NCBI GenBank assembly: GCA_015487825.1
Contig: WFOZ01000464.1
Coordinates: 1-11,656 of the forward strand
Direction of reading: 5' to 3'
Source: Planctomycetaceae bacterium
Lineage (GTDB): Bacteria; Planctomycetota; Planctomycetia; Planctomycetales; Planctomycetaceae
DNA length: 11,656 bases
The stretch's first letter is position 1; the number at the start of each line of letters is the position of its first letter. The notes below the pieces were generated by a model, which was not told the DNA's origin, did no database searches, and worked only from the letters and a program-made list of their open reading frames with translations. A program made the translations under genes and the position numbers. Positions 6,486 through 11,656 of the stretch are shown here, one piece after another.

Positions 6486-9476
6486 TTACTGCATTTTTTT
6501 CAGCTGTTCAATCACTTCTTCGGTACTGGCTAGTTGATGTTTCAAGTTGGCCAACGTTTCTTTAACATTATTGACGACATCAGCCGGAGCACCAGAGACA
6601 AATCTTTCGTTGCTTAGCTTTTTCTCATGTCCAGCAATAAATCCTTTGAATTTATCCGCTTCTTTATTCAATCGATTCAACTCTGCTGCAATGTCAATCA
6701 CTCCTTCCAGCGGGATAAAACCGTCGATATCGCCAATCGTGAAGCTAGCCGAACCGACCGGATGCACCACTTCCGCACCAGCTGATTCTAAAATCGTTTT
6801 CGCCAGATTATCGAATTGATCTGCAACCGATTCCATCTCGCTGGCAATCTCCGGTCTCGTTCTCATTAATAGTGAGAGGGGTGTTTTCGGCGCAATACCG
6901 TAAACAGCGCGAACATTTCGCACCGCGATAACCGTTTCTCTCAAACGATCAAATCGGGTTTCAATACCGTCATCCTGCCACTGTTTTGGTATCGTCGGCC
7001 AGGCTGCTTTCATCGCAGATTCTTCAGCAGGCTGTGGCGTGGGCAATCCTCGTTCCGGAGCCAGCTCTTTTAATTGATGCCATAATTCTTCCGTAATGAA
7101 GGGAGTAAACGGAGCCAGTAGTCGCAACAGCGTATCGAGTACGCCGACCAATACCGCCTGAGCATCAGCTCGTTTTACTTCATCTCGCAGTCGCGGCTTG
7201 AGCATTTCGAGGTACCAGTCGCAAAACTCATTCCAGGTAAAATCTCGCAGCGTCCGTGTCGCAGCATCAAATTGATATCGTTCCAGATACATCGTCAATT
7301 CTTCACAAACTTTCGAAAGACGGCTCAAAATCCAACGGTCTTCCAACGGCAAACTGGAATGATCGATATCTCGGGGAGAGTAACCTTCCAGATTCATCAT
7401 CGCAAATCGGCAAGCGTTCCAGAACTTATTGCAGAAGTTTCTGCCGTATTCAAAACGCTCCGATACAATTCTCGCCACTGGTTCGCCAGGGTCTGGCTCG
7501 TAATTTGGCGTTGAATACTGGAACTCATGTTTGCTCTTCGGGAACTTGATACGAGGCTTCACACCATCAACGGGCATCGCTTCGGTATGCTCAATCAATT
7601 GAGGAACCACTTCTCCCGTTTCCGGGTCTTCATAGCCAACCGGCAGTTTCACATCTTGCGTTTCGCCTGCCAGCGAAGCAATTGTAAAGCGGACCGCATC
7701 GGTGCCGTATTTGTCGATTAAATCCATCGGATCGACACCGTTCCCTTTTGATTTCGACATCGTTCGCCCGAAACCATCCAGAATTTTCGGGTGAATACAA
7801 ACATGTGAAAACGGAATGTCATCCATGTTATACAGTCCGGTCAGCACCATTCTCGCTACCCACAGCGTGATAATATCCCGGCTAGTTACCAGTACATTAC
7901 CGGGATAGAAGTAGTCAAGAACTTCATTTTTTCCAGAACTGTTCGGATCAGCTTCTCCATTAAGCGGTGGGTTATGTTCGAGATCGGGCCAGCCGAGCGT
8001 CGCATGCGGCCATAACGCAGAACTGAACCATGTATCCAGAACATCTTCATCCTGAATCAATTCATGTTCGCGCCCCAGCGCTTCGGGGTCGAGATCGTGT
8101 TCGGCGCAAATAAGCCAGTAACGATCTTCTGCATCGCGCGTGTAAGAAACATCATCGCGAGAATCAAACGCCTGCTTCAATTCTTCTTCTGTGCAGGTTT
8201 CACAATACCAAATCGGAATGCGATGCCCCCACCAGAGTTGACGCGAAATACACCAGTCCCGTTTTTCTCCCAGCCAGTCGAGATATGTTTTCGAATACCG
8301 GGCAGGAAAAAAACGAACCCGCTTTTCTTCAACAGCGTCAATTGCACTTTGTGCCAGTTCATCCATTTGCACGAACCATTGATCGGAGAGATAGGGTTCG
8401 ACCGGTGTTTTCGAGCGATCACTATGCTTAAGCGGAATAACGCGATCTTCGACTGATTCAAAATGCCCCAATTCATCCATCCTGGCAACAATTTGTTTAC
8501 GAGCTTCGTATCGATCCAACCCGGTAAAATCACCGCAGCTATTGTTCATTGTCCCATCAGGATTCAGAATATTGATCATCTCCAGCTGATTGCGCAATCC
8601 GCACGCGTAATCGTTTGGATCGTGTGCCGGAGTTACTTTGACGCACCCGGTCCCCTTCTCCTTATCCGCAAGCAACGCATCAGCAACAATCGGAATGATG
8701 CGACCATTAAGAGGAATCAATACAGATTTGCCAACCAGGTGGGCGTATCGCTCATCTGAGGGATGCACGCACATTGCAGTATCACCGAGCATCGTTTCAG
8801 GACGTGTTGTCGAAAACGAAAGTTTTTCGCCAGTCGGTTTTCCCTGTGCATCAACAACCGGGTAGTTGAATTGCCAAAAATGACCATCGACATCTTCGGT
8901 AAAGACTTCATCATCTGCAACCGCGGTTTGCAAAAAAGCATCCCAGTTGACAAGCCTTTTCCCCCGATAGATTTTGCCATCTTTGAACAGTTTCAAAAAC
9001 GTTTTGCGAACCGCTTTTGAGCAGACTTCATCGAGCGTGAAGCGGGTTCGTCTCCAGTCGCAACTGGCTCCCAACTGTTTTAATTGATTGAGAATTCGTT
9101 TCTCATACGAATCTTTCCACTTCCAGATACGATTAACCAGCGCTTCGCGACCGATATCGTGCCGGGTTAAACCTTCCTGCTCCAGCATGCGGCGTTCGAC
9201 AACGGCTTGAGTCGCAATCCCCGCATGATCCGTCCCCGGCATCCACAACGCTTCATAACCTTGCATTCGCCGCCAGCGCGTCAGTAAATCCTGAATCGTC
9301 CCGTTAAGTGCATGTCCCATGTGCAGCGCCCCGGTTACATTGGGCAGCGGGATCATAATGACGTGCGGTTTTTTATCCGGGTTTGGGTCAGCATTAAAAT
9401 AGCCGTTTTCTTCCCAGAAGGAGTACCACTTTTGTTGTGCCTGTGCAGGATCGTATTGCTTTGGTATTTCAATCAT
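6486..9476 (-). CDS. valS: Valyl-tRNA synthetase
   Basis: This class I aminoacyl-tRNA synthetase of 996 residues charges tRNA-Val in the cytoplasm. The HIGH signature is H52-M-G-H55 within PLPNVTGALHMGHAL. The editing (CP1) domain shows FSTTRPETMLGD at 221-232. The KMSKS loop is T572-M-S-K-S576. An anticodon-binding region follows (NFCNKFWNACRF near 680-691), and a C-terminal coiled-coil arm ends at the stop (E/K/L-rich, about 930-996). Compared with the E. coli enzyme as I recall it, there is an extra segment of about 60 residues at roughly 613-672 between LAGETQDVKLP and RFEYGRNFCNK. No Shine-Dalgarno sequence precedes the ATG. A TATAAT lies only 8 nt upstream. The gene follows cimA, with a palindromic repeat pair between them. 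Confidence 0.97.
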   Translation of the reverse strand: MIEIPKQYDPAQAQQKWYSFWEENGYFNADPNPDKKPHVIMIPLPNVTGALHMGHALNGTIQDLLTRWRRMQGYEALWMPGTDHAGIATQAVVERRMLEQEGLTRHDIGREALVNRIWKWKDSYEKRILNQLKQLGASCDWRRTRFTLDEVCSKAVRKTFLKLFKDGKIYRGKRLVNWDAFLQTAVADDEVFTEDVDGHFWQFNYPVVDAQGKPTGEKLSFSTTRPETMLGDTAMCVHPSDERYAHLVGKSVLIPLNGRIIPIVADALLADKEKGTGCVKVTPAHDPNDYACGLRNQLEMINILNPDGTMNNSCGDFTGLDRYEARKQIVARMDELGHFESVEDRVIPLKHSDRSKTPVEPYLSDQWFVQMDELAQSAIDAVEEKRVRFFPARYSKTYLDWLGEKRDWCISRQLWWGHRIPIWYCETCTEEELKQAFDSRDDVSYTRDAEDRYWLICAEHDLDPEALGREHELIQDEDVLDTWFSSALWPHATLGWPDLEHNPPLNGEADPNSSGKNEVLDYFYPGNVLVTSRDIITLWVARMVLTGLYNMDDIPFSHVCIHPKILDGFGRTMSKSKGNGVDPMDLIDKYGTDAVRFTIASLAGETQDVKLPVGYEDPETGEVVPQLIEHTEAMPVDGVKPRIKFPKSKHEFQYSTPNYEPDPGEPVARIVSERFEYGRNFCNKFWNACRFAMMNLEGYSPRDIDHSSLPLEDRWILSRLSKVCEELTMYLERYQFDAATRTLRDFTWNEFCDWYLEMLKPRLRDEVKRADAQAVLVGVLDTLLRLLAPFTPFITEELWHQLKELAPERGLPTPQPAEESAMKAAWPTIPKQWQDDGIETRFDRLRETVIAVRNVRAVYGIAPKTPLSLLMRTRPEIASEMESVADQFDNLAKTILESAGAEVVHPVGSASFTIGDIDGFIPLEGVIDIAAELNRLNKEADKFKGFIAGHEKKLSNERFVSGAPADVVNNVKETLANLKHQLASTEEVIEQLKKMQ

Positions 9477-9484
9477 TATGAACG

Positions 9485-9490
9485 ATTATA
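9485..9490 (-). promoter_or_regulatory. Possible -10 box just upstream of valS
   Basis: A perfect TATAAT on the minus strand ends 8 nt before the valS ATG. A start site 6-8 nt downstream would give a leaderless or nearly leaderless valS mRNA, which would fit the missing Shine-Dalgarno sequence. No -35 box is found at 16-18 nt because the palindromic repeat occupies that position, so this may be chance in an AT-rich gap. Confidence 0.3.
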
Positions 9491-9497
9491 TTAAAAA

Positions 9498-9555
9498 GTA
9501 GGGTCCGCTATGCGGACCATGAGATGGGAATCTTTGTCCGCACAGCGGACCCTAC
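9498..9555. repeat. GTAG-type palindromic repeat pair, copy 2 (between cimA and valS)
   Basis: GTAGGGTCCGC at 9498-9508 and GCGGACCCTAC at 9545-9555 are perfect inverted arms. The left half folds as GGTCCGC-tat-GCGGACC (9502-9518) and the right as GTCCGC-aca-GCGGAC (9536-9550). The unit fills most of the 95-nt gap between the cimA stop and the valS start. No flanking target duplication or GTAA end is seen, unlike copy 1. Confidence 0.8.
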
Positions 9556-9571
9556 GCTAAATGCAGAACAT

Positions 9572-11146
9572 CTACGCGATGTCAAATTCTCCAGCGTCTT
9601 TGTAAAGTTTATATTCAACACTATCGACTAATGCGAGCCAGCTTGCTTCGATGATATTTTCACTTACGCCGATTGTACTCCAAACATCTTTTTCATCTTT
9701 ACTTTCAATTACTACGCGAACCCGGGCAGCGGTTCCTTCGGTCGAATTGATAACACGCACTTTATAGTCAACAAGCTGCATGGAGGCCAGAGCAGGGTAG
9801 GCTGGTAATAAAGCTTTGCGAATTGCGTTATCAAGCGCATTGACCGGACCATCCCCCTCTGCAACAACGTGCTCGGTCCCGCCATTCACTTTTAGTTTGA
9901 CAGTCGCTTCCGTTTCAGGAGACTCGTGTTTTGTCGTTTCTACCTCAACACGATAATGAATTCTGTCAAACTTGGGAGTATAAGTTTTGGCGACTTTCTT
10001 GATAAGCAAATCAAACGAAGCCTCTGCCGCTTCGAATTGATAGCCCGTGTACTCCATCTGTTCGACTTTTTGCAGGATATCTTTCATTAACTGGCTATCC
10101 TGATCGAGCTTATACTTCGTCGTTTTGGCAACGATATTGGAACGCCCGGAGAGTTCGCTGACCAGAATCTTACGAGTATTTCCAACCACTTCAGGAGTTA
10201 TATGTTCGTAACTGGAAGCGATACGATTAACCGCGTGGACGTGCATTCCCCCCTTATGGGCGAACGCGCTACTTCCCACGAATGGTTGGCTGGAGCGAAA
10301 GTTCATATTTGATAATTCATAGACATAACGCGAAAGTTCAGTCAAATGCGAAACGGCACCCTCAATGAGTGCTTCGTGCCCTTTTTTGAGAACAAGATTG
10401 GCAACCGAACTGATCAAATCCGCGTTACCACATCGCTCGCCGATACCGTTGATTGTCCCCTGTACCTGAACCGCACCGGCATCAACTGCGATCAGTGTAT
10501 TTGCAATCGCAAGTTCGGAATCGTTATGGCAGTGAATTCCCAGCGGGGCATCAATCGCTTCTTTCGCAGCTTGAACCGCAGCGGCTACCTGTTCTGGGAG
10601 AGCGCCGCCATTGGTGTCGCATAGGCAAACAAGCTCTGCTCCCGCCTGAGCAGCCGCCTGGATCGTCTTCAGTGCGAATTCAGGATTACGAGCGTAGCCA
10701 TCAAAATAATGTTCCGCATCGTAAATAACCCGCCTGCCTTCTGCACGAAGATAAGCAACCGAATCACTGATCATCGCCAGATTTTCCTGCTCTTCGATGC
10801 GCAAAACTTCAGCGACGTGTAAATCCCAGGTTTTCCCAACAACTGTACAGACAGGGGCTTTGGAGTCTCGCAGCGCAATCAACCCGCCATCATCCTCGGC
10901 GGCAATTTCTTTTTTGCGTGTCATGCCAAAAGCGCAAATTTTTGCGTGACGCAAATCCATATCCGCCACACGTTGAAAGTATTCGGAGTCCTTCTGGTTG
11001 GAAACGGCAAATCCACCTTCAATAAAATCGAAGCCGAGTTCATCCAGTTTTCGAGTGATCATCAATTTATCCTGCAAGGAAAAATTGATCCCTTCTCCCT
11101 GCGAACCATCGCGCAGTGTTGTATCGTATATTTGCAAATGAGCCAT
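9572..11146 (-). CDS. cimA: (R)-citramalate synthase
   Basis: This 524-residue enzyme condenses pyruvate with acetyl-CoA to (R)-citramalate, the threonine-independent entry to isoleucine. The N-terminal HMGL-like TIM barrel shows D8-T-T-L-R-D-G-S-Q, the HCHND metal motif at 205-209 (H205, H207) and the GTINGIGERCGN stretch near 230-241. The C-terminal 150 residues form a LeuA-type allosteric domain, where isoleucine inhibition is expected in the family. Length and sequence fit the TIGR00977 (Geobacter-type) group; the close relative 2-isopropylmalate synthase is the main alternative. The start is fixed by GAGGA at 11151-11155. Upstream lies an Ile-rich leader ORF with an attenuator, so expression probably responds to charged tRNA-Ile. 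valS follows downstream. Confidence 0.92.
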   Translation of the reverse strand: MAHLQIYDTTLRDGSQGEGINFSLQDKLMITRKLDELGFDFIEGGFAVSNQKDSEYFQRVADMDLRHAKICAFGMTRKKEIAAEDDGGLIALRDSKAPVCTVVGKTWDLHVAEVLRIEEQENLAMISDSVAYLRAEGRRVIYDAEHYFDGYARNPEFALKTIQAAAQAGAELVCLCDTNGGALPEQVAAAVQAAKEAIDAPLGIHCHNDSELAIANTLIAVDAGAVQVQGTINGIGERCGNADLISSVANLVLKKGHEALIEGAVSHLTELSRYVYELSNMNFRSSQPFVGSSAFAHKGGMHVHAVNRIASSYEHITPEVVGNTRKILVSELSGRSNIVAKTTKYKLDQDSQLMKDILQKVEQMEYTGYQFEAAEASFDLLIKKVAKTYTPKFDRIHYRVEVETTKHESPETEATVKLKVNGGTEHVVAEGDGPVNALDNAIRKALLPAYPALASMQLVDYKVRVINSTEGTAARVRVVIESKDEKDVWSTIGVSENIIEASWLALVDSVEYKLYKDAGEFDIA

Positions 11147-11246
11147 AGATTCCTCGCCGTTTCACTCAATAATATGTTCTGTTTCTATTAAATGGAGTAC
11201 AGGCATTCCTGTCTGTCTCGTTAGAATCTGCTATCAAAAGGTAGCT

Positions 11247-11314
11247 GTAGGGTCCGCTATTACGGACAAAACAAGGGTCGTTCTTCCGTCGTGGTCCGCA
11301 ATAGCAGACTCTAC
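11247..11314. repeat. GTAG-type palindromic repeat pair, copy 3 (degenerate), cimA leader
   Basis: The left arm GTAGGGTCCGCTAT (11247-11260) matches the other copies. The right arm reads GCAGACTCTAC (11304-11314) where the others have GCGGACCCTAC, two transitions away, so this copy is decaying. An inner GTGGTCCGC at 11291-11299 matches copy 1. It ends 2 nt from the U run of the attenuator terminator and leaves about 100 nt before the cimA ATG, so it is transcribed as part of the cimA leader. Confidence 0.75.
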
Positions 11315-11315
11315 G

Positions 11316-11352
11316 AAAAAAATCCTCCCAGGTGAGTGACCTGAGAGGATTT
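11316..11352 (-). terminator. Intrinsic terminator of the cimA attenuator
   Basis: On the minus strand AAATCCTC (11352-11345) pairs with GAGGATTT (11327-11320) and AGGT (11342-11339) with ACCT (11333-11330). A 2x2 internal loop and a 5-nt loop complete the hairpin, which runs straight into seven T (11322-11316). It lies upstream of cimA and downstream of the leader ORF, the position expected for an attenuator. Confidence 0.8.
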
Positions 11353-11430
11353 CAATATCTATAGCACGAACCTCAGCGTCACCCTTCACAGGGGGCAAAT
11401 AATGGATCCCATAATGATCACGCTGATGTT
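11334..11430 (-). promoter_or_regulatory. Predicted isoleucine-responsive attenuator: competing RNA segments 1, 2 and 3
   Basis: Segment 1 (11430-11416, codons 2-6 of the leader ORF) pairs with segment 2 (11383-11369) at 13 of 15 positions, including seven consecutive pairs TCAGCGT/ACGCTGA. Segment 2 also pairs with segment 3: GGGTGAC and CTGAGG (11384-11371, one bulged G) with CCTC and AGGTCACTC (11348-11334, two bulged bases), 13 pairs with one G-U. Segment 3 pairs with segment 4 to form the terminator. The leader stop ends 2 nt before segment 2. A ribosome stalled on Ile codons would cover segment 1 and favour the 2:3 antiterminator; one reaching the stop would cover segment 2 and favour termination. 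This mirrors the ilv and his attenuators of enterobacteria. The pairings are seen; the regulation is inferred. Confidence 0.75.
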
Positions 11431-11433
11431 CAT
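11386..11433 (-). CDS. Ile-rich leader peptide of cimA
   Basis: This is a 15-codon ORF, MNISVIIMGSIICPL, ending in TGA. Five codons are isoleucine (positions 3, 6, 7, 11, 12), plus one valine and one leucine, far above the normal share. It begins about 30 nt after the expected transcription start and ends 2 nt before RNA segment 2 of the attenuator. The ribosome binding site (AAGAAG about 9 nt before the ATG) is weak. Its likely role is regulatory: translation senses charged tRNA-Ile, and the peptide itself need not act. Confidence 0.7.
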   Translation of the reverse strand: MNISVIIMGSIICPL

Positions 11434-11471
11434 TTCAATTACTTCTTAATAAAAACGCTTGCCAAGAGACT

Positions 11472-11500
11472 ACTTTATGAGGCCCAGTCAAATGAGTCAA
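11472..11500 (-). promoter_or_regulatory. Predicted promoter of the cimA leader
   Basis: On the minus strand TTGACT (11500-11495, five of six matches to the sigma-70 -35 box) is followed after exactly 17 nt by TAAAGT (11477-11472, four of six matches to the -10 box). Transcription would start near 11465, about 30 nt before the leader ATG. The -35 box touches a 14-bp palindrome. Confidence 0.55.
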
Positions 11501-11527
11501 TCGCATCGATGCGAAAAACACTCATTT
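11490..11527. promoter_or_regulatory. Palindrome and inverted repeat at the cimA promoter (candidate operator)
   Basis: TCGCATCGATGCGA at 11501-11514 is a perfect 14-bp palindrome directly upstream of the predicted -35 box. Around it AAATGAGT (11490-11497) and ACTCATTT (11520-11527) form an 8-bp inverted repeat, the left arm of which covers the -35 box. Dimeric repressors bind sites of this shape. On the plus strand the outer repeat is followed by seven T and could also act as a terminator, but no plus-strand gene is seen to need one. Confidence 0.45.
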
Positions 11528-11542
11528 TTTTCCTCTGATTCC

Positions 11543-11656
11543 TCAGGAAGCGGGCTTCTTTTCTGTTTTGGGGGCTTCTTTCGGCTTTGATCCTTCCGAA
11601 GCAGGGGGCTTAGTTGCTTTTTTAGCTTCCGCTGGCTATTTTTCTTTGGCAGGAAC
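11543..11656 (-). pseudogene. C-terminal tail of a Lys/Pro/Ala-rich protein with in-frame TAG (partial)
   Basis: The reading frame entering from the right edge gives VPAKEK, then TAG at 11638-11636, then 30 further codons of the same composition (PAEAKKATKPPASEGS, then KPKEAPKTEKKPAS), then TGA at 11545-11543. Such low-complexity charged tails are common at the ends of RNA- or DNA-binding proteins. The unbroken composition across the TAG suggests a recent nonsense change (one base from AAG or CAG), trimming about 31 residues, or a sequencing error. The body of the gene lies outside the window and may be fully functional, so calling it broken applies to the tail only. Another minus-strand frame is open to a TGA at 11499-11497 but looks like a shadow. 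Confidence 0.5.

Noticed and set aside
8064..8456. Plus-strand open frame of 130 codons inside valS
   Set aside because: It is a shadow of the valS coding strand with no ribosome binding site or recognisable motif.
11199..11212. ACAGG-catt-CCTGT hairpin upstream of cimA as a regulatory element
   Set aside because: A 5-bp stem is too short to separate from chance, and it does not cover the ribosome binding site.
11147..11352. T-box riboswitch before cimA
   Set aside because: No T-box AGGGTGG-like sequence or specifier stem is visible; the Ile-rich ORF and competing hairpins explain the leader better.

Overview
The window reads as a moderately AT-rich chromosomal segment of a bacterium, most likely a member of the Planctomycetota. 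That placement is an inference. It rests on the mix of families (a Geobacter-type citramalate synthase, a Tat-exported SGNH hydrolase, a lone STAS protein, a valyl-tRNA synthetase with a large insert) and on intergenic GTAG-type palindromic repeats; no rRNA or other marker is present. Every convincing gene lies on the minus strand, so transcription runs from the right end to the left end.

Right end (about 11150-11656): the tail of a Lys/Pro/Ala-rich protein enters from the right edge and has an in-frame TAG inside its tail. Next comes a promoter-like pair (TTGACT, 17 nt, TAAAGT) beside a 14-bp perfect palindrome. It is followed by a 15-codon leader ORF, MNISVIIMGSIICPL, with five Ile codons. 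After that lie RNA segments able to form three mutually exclusive pairings, ending in a hairpin with seven U. This is the layout of a ribosome-mediated transcription attenuator, and the next gene is cimA, whose product makes citramalate for isoleucine. It is the most interesting signal in the window.

Middle (5793-11146): cimA (524 aa) and valS (996 aa) are separated only by a palindromic repeat pair. Close downstream follow a 69-aa YjdM/PhnA C-terminal-domain protein and a 110-aa STAS protein. CimA supplies the isoleucine branch and ValS charges tRNA-Val, so the first two genes form a branched-chain amino acid pair.

Left half (737-5759): a serine hydrolase of the beta-lactamase/PBP family overlaps by 11 nt a SLC13/ArsB-NhaD-type membrane transporter. 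Then come a Tat-exported SGNH hydrolase and a two-domain SRPBCC-epimerase protein. A 143-bp MITE with 13-bp terminal inverted repeats starting GTAA and an 8-bp target duplication (features of the IS66 family) sits exactly on the SGNH stop codon. It separates two genes that were about 27 nt apart before insertion.

Left end (1-736): an apparently intact IS200/IS605-type Y1 transposase gene, with a twin-hairpin repeat upstream of it. Three copies of an inverted GTAGGGTCCGC repeat pair (2171-2248, 9498-9555, 11247-11314) sit in the gaps between genes; one lies inside the MITE and one between the attenuator and cimA.
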